DNA from: Lepiota brunneoincarnata
Lineage: Eukaryota > Basidiomycota > Agaricomycetes > Agaricales > Agaricaceae
DNA length: 64,000 nt
Reading direction: 5' to 3'
NCBI GenBank assembly: GCA_023014365.1
Contig: JAEBUN010000016.1
Location: 620,001-684,000, forward strand
Shown: positions 22,195-35,119 of the stretch, piece after piece
How the letters are laid out: each line of letters opens with the position of its first letter
Numbering within the stretch: position 1 is the first letter of the stretch
Position numbers and translations under genes: made by a program
Notes under the pieces: generated by a model
Database searches by the model: none
Told to the model about the DNA's origin: nothing
What the model saw: only the letters and a program-made list of their open reading frames with translations

Positions 22195-22202
22195 TTTATA
22201 TA
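22195..22202 (-). promoter_or_regulatory. TATA box of the aldo-keto reductase gene
   Basis: The minus strand reads TATATAAA 63-70 bp upstream of the ATG at 22132, in the expected position for a fungal core promoter. Confidence 0.55.
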
Positions 22203-22209
22203 AGACGCT

Positions 22210-22740
22210 CCATCCCCAGTTGCTCTTTCTCATCCAGTTTGTCTACCAGGTTTCTCCCGGAATTTTGCCGCGCGGTCCGTAGCTGACCGTGGTTTGTCGC
22301 AGCCAAGCGGCTTGGGTGCAGCCCCAACCGAAAGAGGCATCGGTTCCCACGGGCACAGAGTGCGAGAACGGGTGTGTGCAAGTTTAAACTCGCCCTTGGC
22401 TTGAAAATTTCGAGCCACAGACCACCTGTGCGAGCGAGAAGCGGGGCTGGCGAGGAAGGCGGCCAAAGTAATAATCAATTTTTTTCGCTGCCGTCGAGAG
22501 GGTTTATTCGCAGTTACGGTCATCCTGTCGAAGGAATGAGCCCGGGCAGGCACCATGTCAAGTCAGGACCAGCCCTAGTAATTAAAGGATGTGAGTCCAT
22601 AAGCTCCACGTATTGCGAGAAAGCTTTGTGTGGCGGTTCTAAGTTGTGGAAAGCTCGTAGCACTCAGATCCAGCAGGTGTGACCTGATCATTGACTGCGG
22701 CGAAGGCGAGGATTTCCCGGTCATTGTAAAAGGTGTATTA
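22210..22740. other. Intergenic, no supported gene
   Basis: ORFs on both strands are short and overlap; none shows a family motif or splice-consistent extension. Confidence 0.4.
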
Positions 22741-22744
22741 GTTA

Positions 22745-23700
22745 CTAGATTGAACAGATTGTTGAAGTATGGATTTCGAGCTCTGACAATGTTGTCGGGC
22801 TTTGGATAGAGATATCAGCCCATTCACAAAAAAAACCAGTAATGAGGTTTGTCAGTTCAGCACGTGTTCGTCGAGGATACCTAGCCATCCACATCATTCT
22901 CCAATGATCACCACCTGAGGTTTCCCAAACTCGGGAGAAAGGCATGACACCATCTGCTCGTGGTTGGCACATATTAATCACGAGTCCTTGGCTGAGACTT
23001 AGTCGTACGACACTGCAAGTCTATCGATCTTCTAGCTCCGGGCCATATTGATCATCACAAAGATGATAGACAAAAGGATGGAGGTTCTCATCAGAAACGG
23101 CGGGGGCAAAGTTGATGGCAGCTAGAACGGGGCAGAACCACTAGTCCCACCGCTCAAAGTCGATCGGGGGACAGAAAGGGGCTGTGCTCACTTCGATAAT
23201 GAATTTCAAAGTCAACATTGTCGGGCGCTTGCATCTGGCTGCAGGGCCGATACTTGCAAGTTGCATCCTTATGATCCACCTATTCTGGTAGTAAACATTA
23301 ATCAGATCCATAGGGCATAGGTATGCCAACTGTTAGGGAGGGGACTTACATTTCTAGCGCCACCGGTGTCACTCTGACCTGCCACTAGAAATCTCCCGAA
23401 TTTGGACGGCTACTGTCCGACCAAGATCGAGAATCGATGTGTGTCTGCTCTTCTGAGTGAGGCTGGACAACTTTTTGACGAAACTACCAGGACCAAACCC
23501 AGTGCCTCTTTTCCATGGGACGCACGAGCGGACAGCATGACGCAGGTAATGAGAACGGGAACATCGGGTTTTGCGATAGACGGACCAAAGGGGTGGAAGA
23601 GGTCGGCTGAGACGGAGATGACAAGCAAGATAGAAACATGGACGGCTGTGCGAACTTCGTGTATAAGAGATCGGGGTCTAGGCTCTTTTCACAAAGTGTC
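22745..23700 (-). CDS. Possible spliced gene of unknown family
   Basis: Coding-like minus-strand pieces connect through consensus introns. SADLFHPFGPSIAKPDVPVL lies near 23560-23620. GRFLVAGQSDTGGARN leads to a GTAAGT donor. RWIIRMQLASIGPAARCKRP then leads through a GTGAGC...GACTAG intron into WFCPVLAAINFAPAVSDENL and HLCDDQYGPELEDR. A further open stretch to 22745 contains VWETSGGDHWRMMWMARYP. I do not recognise it. Reading-frame continuity is incomplete (one TAG near 23405), so it may be a pseudogene or a partly unresolved gene model. Confidence 0.4.
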
Positions 23701-23709
23701 AAAGCATTC

Positions 23710-26700
23710 GGTTACGACGAATGTGGGTGGTGACAAAATCGACTTGGAGGAGGAGCGACATACCTTATCCTCTATATCATCTGTATTATCTTCTCGAAGC
23801 CCTGTCTCCAAAATTTCGTAACCCTAGTCCTGCCTGTGCACGCCTAACTCGAAATTGCAGCTCGGGCGCTTGCGACTGATCGAGCATCGATACAAACTTG
23901 AGAGTGAGCCTTGCCGCTAGATATCAAGGCTCTCGGCGACATCCATGGAGAGTTTCGTGGACAGAGGATGGATGGTGTCGCTTCTCCGTGGTATTCACTC
24001 TCTGTGTGCAGGGAAGCGGATAGATTGAATTTGAATTGGTGCGGGACATCTGGAACTGGACCCGTGTGGGCGCGAGCAAGGGCAAGCGGAAATTCTGCAA
24101 ATAAGGTTGTTTGGAACGAGGGGGGAAGGGTTGTTCTCCGAGTGGTTGACTCTTGTCAAGGGGAGGGAACTGAGGCCTTCGCCCTGGGAGTAACTTCAAC
24201 GAGCAGCTTTGGAGGGAAGGGTAGGGAGTGGGTCCTAGTGGTTGATTGAGACCTGATATAGATCGAATTGTTAGTCGTCGTGATACCAAAATGGCGAATA
24301 GAAACTCATTACCACTGCCTTTGCTTTGCGCTATCGCATCTTGGTTCGCAGTCCCGCCAGCTTCGACAGCATCCAAGTCCCGGGAGCCCGCGCACGTGGA
24401 GTTCCCACATCAACTAACGTGGCGGCTTGTCGAGACATGGTACCCGTTCAAGAGCAAACTGTATGTAAAGATGGTCGGTGGAGCTTTCTGCTGCCGGCGC
24501 TATTAACATCCGGAAGAAACAGTCGAATCAAGAGGGCGTACATAGAGCACTTCGACCATCTGATTAAACTCGCGAAGGCATAATGGTATTGGTCAAGTCC
24601 CACACAGCAAGCAGAGGATTTGTGGTTGATTGACGTCAGCGATGGACGAGCAAGCAAAGCCGGGTAAGTCGAGGCCCATTAACCATGCCCGGCCGGGAGA
24701 TTGGCTTGGAAGAGTGTGCGAGACAAGAACCTTCAATTCGCTTTGCTGTAAATTATTAACAACGGATAAACTGAACGTAGAAGTACTGACCCGTTGCATT
24801 CAGCACCATGAAGCAGACGCAAAGATGGACGCTCATGCGCTGGACAAATGTGTGACATATGCGTGACATCATGTGGGGGCGGCGATGCCGTTTTTGTCCA
24901 TCCCCAGGATCTGAGTGCCGGCCATTCAGCAACTTCAATGATGTCAACAAAGAAATGGATATTGAATTGTACAAGTGATCAACCTGTGTTCAAGACATTC
25001 TCAAGTTACCGGCGAGCAAGAAGTGGGATTGGGAAAATGGACAAGTTTCCTTTGTCGTCAGGTTCCGATATCATTCAAACCTCACAATGACCGTCCTCGT
25101 GGGACTTCCGAAGACGTCTAGTCCAGCTTCCTCTCCAGTGGTGGCGGTGGGTAGAGAAAGGGGTCATATCAAAGGGTACTCCGAGTTCGGCGAGTTAGTG
25201 GCGTGATGAGGTCTAGAGGCATCATAATTCAATTCGTGACATTAAAGCTGTCAGTCACCCGATACCTTGCTCGAGGGTGCCGATCCGCCTTCGCTCACTT
25301 GATATCACTTGTGCTATTCCCACAGCACGCAAACGACACTATCGTGAGTCATGTGCAATATCCTTTCTTGTGAACAATTCAGCTACAAATAAGTAGGTCA
25401 TTACGCTAGCCAAATGCGCAACATAGGAGCACGATTCCCTCTTTGGCATTCCACTTGTCTCGTACGTGAACCCCTCCCCTCAATATTCAATCCCAAGTAC
25501 ACCTGCCCCTGCGATCCAAAAGCCTCTGGTTGGAGGCCGCAAAGAACCCCAATATCTGGGGTGGGGACCTGGGGCACCCTAGTGATGTGTTTCATGCTAG
25601 CGTAAGGCGCGATTACCTGTCATTAGGACCGGTCACCAGCATATCGGAAGTGAAGCGCCAAGGAGTTCCCCGACCTTCAATGAATAGATATTAATGAAGG
25701 ACCTACATATGACAGATTGCAACGATACACAGGCTGTCATCCACGAAAATTTCGCATCTGACCTTCCTGAGGAGCTGAGGAGTCTTTCATTCGTTGTAGT
25801 GGTGAGAAATGTTTTCGGCGGTGTAACCTGTTTGTCGTGTGCCAGCAATGTGGGAGTGACTTCAATAGATCGGCCAGGCCCCCCGCCGTGAGGGCGACCG
25901 GACTGTTCTGGAAGTTCCCAAGCCGCCATCCCTCGACGACGGGCCCACCTCTTCGGAAAGTTATTTCAGATGATTAATTACTCTGAAAAGCCTTGGTAAT
26001 TAGACAGGTGTTCTGGTATCCTTGTAGATAGCCTGCTTCGTTGACATATGAGGCCTCGAGGACCACCATGTAGTTAGAGGTACGCATGTTCTTCTATTGA
26101 TAAAGGAGAAGCAAGCATTGTCGAAATGGCCAATCCGCCATACATGCCCAAATTACGGACCCTGAAGAAGGACTTCTCTGGGTTCATGACTACAAGATTT
26201 GCGGTGACTAGCGGGGATTATGGGTGCGATTGGCCATGCTTGGCCATGCTTGGCGACGGACACTCACTGTTGAAGACTCCCCACCTCGTGCCCATTGTTT
26301 CCCTCAGCGCCTCGGAGGGCCTTCGAATAAGGGTCCTACTTCTTGTGTGTTATCAGGCGCAATCTAGGGCTCAAATTGCGGGGATTTCTTTGTACCGTGA
26401 GCTTGAAGCCTGCTAAGTGGGGCATAGACAGGTAGAAGGTAACGAGTTGATGACTTTCAGGCGCCCACGCCCATCAAGCATTGGTGTGTGTGAGTGTGAA
26501 TGTTTTCTGCGCGACACGTCACGAGACATCGTATTTCTTTGTGACGAGCCATTGCCATGCCTTTGCATTCCCTTACCTCTCATTGCTCGCGGACTGCAGC
26601 AGTAGTATGCAAACCACCAAAAGCAGCTACGACATATGCTGCCGCTCCACTGTCAAGGACCGTCTCAAAACAACGGGCCCTTTGTTCCACAAATGTTAAT

Positions 26701-26990
26701 ACTACACCGGCAGGATTTCATAAACCGAAAACGGAAAGAGATAGTTACCGTCATCTCCGGGGTCCATACACAGAGTTAAAAGAAAGGACTATTGGGGTTA
26801 ACTTCCTTTCAACAATTCAAATCAGACATGCAGGCTAAGCTTCTTTTGACTCCGTATCGATTGGATATTCCCTCGGTCCTTCATATTTAAAGGTGTCGTG
26901 CCATGGTACTTATGACGAAAGCCTGCCCTGCCCTTCTTTCCGAAAGGCTTTTTCAACCGGCACTTTCTCTCTCTGGCCCTTTGGTTCCTC
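23710..26990. other. Long intergenic stretch, weak ORFs only
   Basis: Nothing recognisable. Two plus-strand ORFs were considered. One, near 24291, begins with a signal-peptide-like MANRNSLPLPLLCAIASWFA. The other lies at 26126-26416. Neither has supporting motifs. AT-rich TATTTAAA at 26884-26891 could serve the 7TM gene at 27034. Confidence 0.35.
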
Positions 26991-27033
26991 ACCGTTCTTT
27001 ACATCTCTCCCATCCCCCTTCCTATCACGAATC

Positions 27034-28932
27034 ATGCCCGACTGGCAGTCCCCGGAGGAGATGCAGAAAGAAGGAGCTGTCTTGGTCAAGTTCCTTCACT
27101 CGATGTTGGGACTTTATGCGTACGTTCCCCCTCTCCCTCCCAGCACGTTACTTAGTTCTGGGCTCACTCCCCTCGCAAACAGTTATGAATGGCTCATCTC
27201 GTTGCATTTCGAGTTTGAATTTTTGCGTGGAAAGAGAAGGTTCCGATGGCCGATGGTACGGTCCCTCTCACAATTGTGACATTTCAGGACAGCCGACTGA
27301 TCGAAGGGCGCTAGATATTTTACTTTGCAAATCGGTACTCGCTATTGTTCGCGATGATCGGAGTGTATGTGGTTTCCTTTACTTATTCGGAATATTTTGA
27401 TGCTAACAACCGGCCAGCGCTATCGCATTCAATGTGACCGAGTAAGCCGGATCTCTTCCATTCTCTCTTCCACGTTGCAGCTAAACGAGTTCAACGCAGA
27501 GAGGTCGATTGCCAAAGCATGTATACTTTCAACCAGATAGTAGGGGACGCCGCTCTTGGCCTCGCGAGCATCAATCTTTCAATCAGGACGTGAGTGATTC
27601 CATCGTATGATGTGTATCTTTCCATCCGGGGCTTACCTTTCCGCCGCTTACCTCAGGATGGCAATCTGGGCACAGAACCGATATATCGTTGGTTTGTTGA
27701 TTGTGATGATTCTAGGGCATTGGTCGCTTATCTTGCAAGGTGAGAGATAGCGAGTGGCTATCTGCGTCACACCTTGGGTTACTCACTCGCTTGTTAAGGG
27801 GTACAAGTAAAGGCGACCTGGGTATCTGGGGCAGGCTGCGTCATTACCGAAACTAATAATAAGATCCTCGCTGCTATTTTCATCTACTCCATGTGCTTCG
27901 ACGCGACCGTTCTCGGTCCTGAACACGTACAAACTCTCTGGCCTACGCGAACCATCAGACAAAATCTTGGGCAAGAGTCGCCTGGCGGACCTTATCTTTA
28001 GGGATGGGCTCATTTATTTCATCATTGCGTAAGTCATCATTCCCCGTACTGGCGCCGACTTTTTCTCTCATACATTTTGACGTTGTAATAACAGTTTCGT
28101 TGCGAATTCGCTGGCGACGGTGTTTATGCTCCTTAATTTGAACCACATAATGAGTGTCATTTTCAACGTGCCCGCCGCAGTCTTTTCGACGGTGAGTAGT
28201 CCGCAATTAGGAAACACGTCGATTCCGCGTGTGATCGTTGACTGATGGTTGCTCACAAAACACTTAGATTGTCGCTTGCCGTGCGGTCCGCCGCCTCAGC
28301 TCCTTCACAGCGGGCGCAGCAGAGGTCTAGTATGTTCATCCATAAAGTATACATCATTCATCAGGTTACTCATGCATACGGCGGCACCTTTTACTAGTTC
28401 ATCGACGCAATCTGGTGTTCAGATCAACTTCAGGGGACCTCCGCCTTCAATCGCCGCCAGGGCGATGGTATCAAGACAGCCACCCAATGGCGGACTGGTG
28501 GCGCCAACGGGCGTTCATGTCCAGGTATGATATCTTTTTCGGTTCTTTGGTTTTCGAAATGTTTTTTTTATAAAACAACAAATCTTGTGGCTGCTTCTTC
28601 CCTGATCATCTAAAAATTTAAATCGGCCCTGTGTGTCTATGTCCCTCACTCATCTGTCGTGATTCTGTCATGACTTACTCAGTGGCACAGGAACCCCCGA
28701 ACTATAACCCCTGATACCGCTTCTCTCACGCTCAAATTGACTCTTTATTATTATTACGAGTCTGACAACGATATGCTGACGACCTGAACCCTTTACTTTG
28801 TCACAGATGGAGACGTTTACTCGTGCGGAGGAGGGACTGGATCACGATATCTATGGGTCTGAGGTCAAGAAGAATCGCGATGGGAGTGACACAGATGTGG
28901 AAGTGGATTTAGAGGCGAAGGCAGGATTGTGA
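27034..28932 (+). pseudogene. 7TM membrane protein, copy 1 (11 exons, one frameshift)
   Basis: Paralog of the gene at 33439-35115. Exons: 27034-27119, 27183-27255, 27315-27364, 27418-27441, 27500-27589, 27657-27739, 27799-28028, 28095-28191, 28268-28329, 28398-28524, 28807-28932. It starts MPDWQSPEEMQKEGAVLVKF and has the membrane-protein signature FEFLRGKRRFRWPM then IFYFANRYSLLFAMIGV. Later helices include AIWAQNRYIVGLLIVMILGH and VANSLATVFMLL. The cytosolic tail ends VEVDLEAKAGL. Exon 7 has one extra G near 27914 that breaks the frame (VLGPE in place of VLN); otherwise the model is clean. It may be a recent pseudogene or a single sequence error. It lacks three introns that copy 2 has. The family resembles DUF6533-like basidiomycete 7TM proteins; ligand and role are unknown. 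Confidence 0.75.
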
Positions 28933-28939
28933 TCTTTGG

Positions 28940-31900
28940 GTCACATTTCACCATGACGTGTAGCTAGGGGTCTTGCTGTTGAATGCGAGAATAATAAGTT
29001 CTTGCAAGACAGCCAAGCCACCCTGTCGCCGCCCGGTTCCCCCGCAACCCCCCCCCCCTTCCCTCCCCCCTGGTTCCATCCCCCTCTCCATCCTCTTATG
29101 CTTATCCTCGGCTCGGCCGTTTCTTTGCTTCTTGTGACGATGGATGGTTGGGAGTCACTCCAATTCGTCTTTTTCTTGTCCATTTGGTTTGGCTAGGTTT
29201 TAGATGGATCATCCCATAGTGAGTGGTTGGGGCTCACGGGCGGGTGAAAGTTTCCCTCGAAAGATAACCCCACGCGCACCCGAGTCATACTCGATGGAAA
29301 TCACGCTGTATACCTGATCCATTTTATACCTCCTATTCTTCGAATTTTTTTTTGTTCAAAAAAAAAGGTTTACTTTCTTCCAGTAGAAAGGAATAGTTGT
29401 AGGTAGAAGAATACGTAGAATCCCATCAAATACAATAATGCCTCTCGTTAATCATCAACCCACCATCCCAGGTCAGTGTCGGAGAATCCCCCACTCAATG
29501 CTCGAAAGTACACCAAGTACCTAGAATCGTAACCAGCAGAGCATAAAAATACTCATCCCGACTGATGGTTAAACATTCCGCGTGGCGCCTAGTGCTTGTT
29601 TTTATATCTCTCCCGGAGAATCACGGGAATTACCTTGTGGTTGGAGAGGGCGAGAGAACGTTATTGCCAAGTTCAGCTACTTACCCGCCCCCCACCCCTC
29701 TCCCCGAGGATCAGAAAGCCGTGATTGGAATTGGAGGTTTGATATAGTTCGCCAACGACCATGTGTACCCCTTCCGCTGCCGGTGGGGATGTAATTTATG
29801 ATAGGAACAAATTATTTTTGCACCAGCCTGAAGAGAGAGGTAGGGGGGGGGGCAACTCTTGATACGCAACCCGTGGCGTGTAATTTTGTCCTTTTATGAG
29901 AGTAGGGGGCGTGCTAGGAACACGAGTTCTGTTAACGGGAATAGTGGGTCTCAACTGCACGGACTTGAGGCTGAGAGTGATGGACGTTAGACTTGAGTTG
30001 AGAAGTTGAACTGTTGAAGGTTGGGAGGGGAGGAAGGCAACTGCCTCGGCAGTACGACACGGGATAAGAAAAGACTTTGCGTTCGGCATTTCGATTATCA
30101 TCGCGAGCATGAGGTTCGGCAGGGAGAAGGGGTGGGGGACAAAGGGGACTTATGGTGTTATGGTTTGATTGATTTTTTTTCTTTGCGTGGCTTCTGTGCT
30201 GCTCCGACTTCGCAGTTCCCCTAAGGATTGCTTCTTCTTGATCTGCTGCTCCTGTTTACTTGGTCGATACGCCGAGTGGATTGTTACCGGGAGGAGGGGG
30301 AAGCAATATGCAAGATGTTGATAGTCGAGTTGTGTGATCCAAATCACGGAGCGACCGGACTGAGCTCGTACTTTCTGGATGTTGCGAAACACCGAGGGTG
30401 ACTTAGGCTCATGGTCTTAGTGATATCCACTCTTCGCATCTGGGTGGCCCTCCACTCGCGGGGGGGGGGGGGGTTGTAAATACGGCGTAAATAGAAAGTT
30501 GGGGAAATTTGTTTTTGCCTGAGCGCGAGAGGCAAGACAGAGAGCGCTAGGTCTTATTGTTTTCGTTGAGACTAGAAATGTTTGCTAAGACAGTGATATG
30601 AATTCATAAACCACTCATTAGTTGCTTAATGGGTCGAGAAGGCATCAATAGTTGGGAAGTTCGCTTTGGAGATTAATTGTCAGTGGTCATCCCGTTTGAT
30701 AAAGTAGCGGTGCGCTGGCACCAATCTCAATTCTAGTGTTTTTCTTCAACTCACGACTTGATTTAAAAGAAGTAATGAGATTGACGATGAGTCGCAGGTG
30801 TATTGGGTCGCAGAATTCCGCTCTTGCGTAACTGTGAAAAAAAATTTTTTCTTCAGTTTGACTAGTGTTGGTGTAGTCGAGGAGGTGCATAAAGGGAGAC
30901 CAACCAAAGGAAAGTGTCCCGTAGGGAACGCCTATCCAGGCTTTTGATCCATTTGAACAAAGGCAGGTACTTCAGGCTGGATGCCTACGTGGTACTCTTA
31001 GGAGTTGCATGGGGTCACCTGAGGTGCTCCAGGTACCCGTCACTGGGGAATGACCGAGGCCGGCCCTCAAACACCAATTCATTTCGTTGTGACGTTTAAT
31101 TTTCCGAGTGTGATCAGCGCGCCACGTAAACTGGGTCGGTTACTGTCCCATGTTCCGCTCACTGATCGTGTATAGTGATAACAGCGATATGGTGAAAGCC
31201 GATCCTAATGTATTACCATTCAGCTGAATCAGTGCAAGTGTGAGGGTATGGGCTTGCATGGATACCCTTTATGTGATATATATACGCTTACGTATCATAC
31301 CGTCCTTCCCTTTACTTCCTAATCGAAACCTACCTTTGATATTTCCCAAAGTCTCAGAGGGCTAAGCATGGCAGCCGGTACTAGCGGCTATGAGCGTGGG
31401 GAAGAAGCGAGTATTGAATTAGGGGAATGGAGGGGCCACAAGAGCCCTTCCTGTCTGTTCAGTAGAGGTTTGCGACGTCCTGTAATCGCCGAGCTTGTCA
31501 AGTGTTCATAATTCATTAGGACTATGGAAAATTTTCGTTACGATCATGAGGGTTGAATCGGGCCTCTGTCGCGGCGCCTACTTAATTGACAGTTCATATA
31601 GACGGGCTTGGATGAGGATAGATTGTCGTGAGGTCGGGAGGAGTTCATGGTCTGCGGAGCGGTAAGGTCTAGATGCCACCGATGTCGTGAATACAAATGA
31701 GCGTAAGTCATATTGACCTGACTTTACTGTTTTTGCGGAACGAGAACTCGTGGTTAGTCTGGTGACTATTTTTTTCTGCGGGTGATGAGAAGAAACGGGG
31801 GGACGCGAGGATTGAGCAGAGATCAACCGAATTGAAGGTTCTTGAATAGAACAGTCCATTCCCCGCATGAAGGTTTTGGGGGATGGATCCATAGTTGCTT

Positions 31901-33430
31901 CCGTGTGTGCTCCGTGTGAACTGAGAATTGGAAGATCACAGCTGAGAGGCCTCTTGGTGATATCTCTTACGGAAGCACGAAGAAAATTCCTCTTGCTCTG
32001 CGATAATTGCGATTACGCACGGGACCCGATCTCCGTGCGGACCACGTGAGGTATAGGGCACAAGCGGAGTCCGAGATGGCAACATTGGAAATTCTGTGAA
32101 AGAAACCATACGGCTCCAAGATTGTTTTCCGCACTTCAACTGTTTATGCGGCCCCACTGGAGGTTGCGTCGCAACCTCAATCACTGCAGATAGTTCTCAA
32201 GGATTATGGTCGAGAGGAGGTATCCCTGTCGGAATCCCCATACGTTAACAGATGCCGTTATGCCCTTGATACCGTATGCGGTAATGCGGTTCACGCATTG
32301 TGTCAGATATTGGGGCAAAGGTTTCTGGCGAGGGGAGTCCGAGTACATTGCGTGCTTCTGGGTTGCCGAGGAGAGAAGGAGGCAGCCAAGGACTCATGAA
32401 TGAGTAGGCGACAGTTCTCGAAGATGGTATCCCTTAACAGTAGACGAAGGGGATATCAATGTTGGTATGTAACGGCAGGAATGATGCAGCTGTAGGTGCG
32501 GCAAGTAAGAGAACGGGTGGATCAGCGGATTCAAAAATTTGCCGGGGATGGTGGAACATTAGCCAAGCACAGCACAGCGCCCGTTGGGAAGACTGGTAGC
32601 GAACTATCATAGGAGCTTCCCCATACCCAGATTATCCACGACGGCCAATCATGGATCTGCCGGCCTGTCATATGACAAATTGGGGCGCGGGGGAGCAATC
32701 TTTGTGTCAAAAAAATTGCTTGATGTTGTTAAATACTGACTAGAAGGATTGTCCAAGATGCGGAGACGACCAAGCTGTAAGGCAACAGACGAGATGACCA
32801 GAGCGCTTTGACATAAACTTTCAGGGAAAGAAGGACCCAAAGAAGCGGGTCAAGGTCCGTGGTAAAGAGATGCTAGCAGTTACCTAATCAAGGTCTAACG
32901 GACCCAGGCTCGCTGAGCAAGCACTTTATGCACATCGTCAAACTATGAAAACAGGGCCGATGATCCAAGCTGGAGAGGGAATGGTGGAGAGCACGGCGTT
33001 TGTGGACGAGATCTGGATTACCAAATGTAGAATGATTTGTCAGGCAAGGCGATCGGTGATTTGGGTCCCAAGGCGGAGTTGATTGCCTCGGTCTGCTCTG
33101 CTCGAAATAAACGACTCCGGTCTGTGGCCATGGGACGGATGACTGGCAGTGGGGAAGAAGAAGAAGTGGAAGAAGTATAACCTTTGTACCTCAATAGAGT
33201 GTTGTGGAAGGAAAGAGGTGATTGTGTGCCCCCAAGATCTCAGCAAGATGCTTGCCCAAATGAGATTGACTGGCGTGGCTTCGGACTGGGAAGAAGCAGA
33301 GGTCCTAACCAAATGTGTGTTCTCAGGCTCCAGATGACAACACATGTCCCTTTCTATAAGTATCCCCTCCATCCACTCCTCTCGTCGCGCCTCCCCCCAA
33401 CCGCCAACCCCTGCTACTCCCCGCGCACGT
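28940..33430. other. Intergenic stretch between the 7TM paralogs
   Basis: About 4.5 kb without a supportable gene. It contains a pyrimidine-rich tract (29030-29100), A/T runs near 29345-29370 and a run of 14 G at 30460-30473. ORFs are short and unsupported. Confidence 0.45.
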
Positions 33431-33438
33431 CCCACACC

Positions 33439-35115
33439 ATGGTCGACTGGAAATCCCCAGAGGAAATTCAGAAGGATGGAGGTACGCATGCTCTCTCAGG
33501 TGTAGGTTCCTCCTCCTCACATCCATTCAAAATCAAGTCGCTTTTGGCCGATTCATGCATGCCCTCCTCGGTCTCTACATGTGCGTTCTCTCTCCTTTCC
33601 GCCTGCCACCCCGCATCTCACACTCTTCGCAGATGGGAATGGTTCACATCCCTCGACTTTGACTGGCAATACATCTCCAGAAAGAAGACATTCCGTTGGC
33701 CAATGGTTAGCCCCCGTACCCCGAGCTTGCAACTTCCGCTCATCCTTTCTTAGATGTTCTACTTCTTGAATCGCTATTGTCTCCTATTCGCTTTGATTGG
33801 CATGTGAGCCTATCCCCTTTGTGCTTTTATCTCTACTGATCTCATCCCGCAGTGCAATCGCCCTCAATGTGACGAGGTGAATATATGCGACATTTTTCTG
33901 ATGTGAGCAAGCATGAATACTTCAACCCAGCGAAATAGACTGCCAAGCGCTCTATACGTTCAACCAGGTGTGCAAAATTAATGTGACAGCCCATCATAGC
34001 ATAACCGACACTCATTTATTACAAGTGCTTCGGGAATGCCGCAATTGGACTTGCCAGCATCAATCTTTCCCTTCGGACGTAAGTAAACCATTACGTCTAT
34101 CACAACCCTGCTCACCGTCCTCTCAGGATAGCTGTCTGGTCGCAGAACAGGTACCTCGTCGGCTTCCTTGTCCTCGTCATTCTTGGACACTGGTCCCTTC
34201 TCCTACATGGTATGCCACCGTTATATCCCCAGCGCATATATGCTCATTTAAGTAGGTGTTCTACTCAAGGCCACATGGGTAGACGGTATGGGGTGTGTCA
34301 TCACCAGTACCAGCAACCAAATCCTGGCCGTCAGCTTTATCTACTCCATGGCCTTCGACTTTATTGTCCTCACTTTGACCACCTACAAGCTCCTCTATCC
34401 GCGAACCGGACGCACCCGTCTGATGGAACTAATCTTCAACGATGGTATCATTTACTTCCTCATCGCGTGAGTAATCTTCCTCAACTGCACGGCCGCAGTC
34501 GTTCTGATCATGTGGGTTCTGGATTAGATTCTTGGCTAATCTGATCGCAACGGTCTGTGACGATAAGCCGTCTATGGCCTCCCCCATCAACTGAACAATT
34601 ATTCCCAGATATTCATGCTGCTCAACCTCAACCCGGTCATGTCTATTATTGCCAACGTTCCTGCCGCGATTGCCTCGACTGTGAGTATGCTCCGGGGCGG
34701 TGTGTACAACTACTAAACCCCTTCCGCCAGATTGTTGCAGGACGAGTCGTCCGACGTTTGAGTCAGTTCACATCACACGGTGCTGAAGTCTTCCCGTACG
34801 CAATATTCCTTGAGCTTGTGTCCGATCGTCTTATAACGATTGTCGTAGAACAACAACGCAAGGTTCCACAATTGCGTTCCGTTCAGGGATCCGTCCAAAG
34901 ATTTCGACGAAAACTGAGGGAGTCCATGTTCAGGTGAGGCACTGTCTTAGACTACTCTCGACTTGAAGTTGATAATTGCATAGATGGAGACATTCGAGAG
35001 TCCAACGGACAAATCGGCATACCTGGAATATGATGCGACCGGACAAGTTAAAGGTGACCACTATGATCCAGAATCCCAAAACATCAGCGACGAGTTCAAG
35101 CGGCCCCCATACTAA
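33439..35115 (+). CDS. 7TM membrane protein, copy 2, intact (331 aa, 14 exons)
   Basis: Exons: 33439-33481, 33538-33580, 33633-33705, 33754-33803, 33853-33876, 33931-33967, 34026-34078, 34127-34209, 34256-34466, 34528-34552, 34609-34680, 34731-34795, 34849-34933, 34984-35115. All introns are GT-AG, 46-61 bp, and the frame is continuous over 332 codons. It begins MVDWKSPEEIQKDGVAFGRF. Hydrophobic segments follow in 7TM spacing: MFYFLNRYCLLFALIGIAIA, AIGLASINLSLRT, YLVGFLVLVILGHWSLLLHG, AVSFIYSMAFDFIVLTLTTY, GIIYFLIAFLANLIATIFML and MSIIANVPAAIAST. The polar C-terminal tail ends DEFKRPPY. It resembles DUF6533-like fungal 7TM proteins, possibly plasma-membrane sensors; function is unknown. TATAAG at 33354-33359 may be its core promoter. 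Confidence 0.88.
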
Positions 35116-35119
35116 ATCC

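Noticed and set aside
24291..24506. Small secreted protein candidate (signal-peptide-like start)
   Set aside because: The hydrophobic N-terminus is suggestive, but the remainder lacks Cys pattern, introns or conserved motif.
28980..29200. Plus-strand ORF with Pro-rich start (29002-29196)
   Set aside because: Arises from a pyrimidine-rich 3' flank of the 7TM gene; no support.
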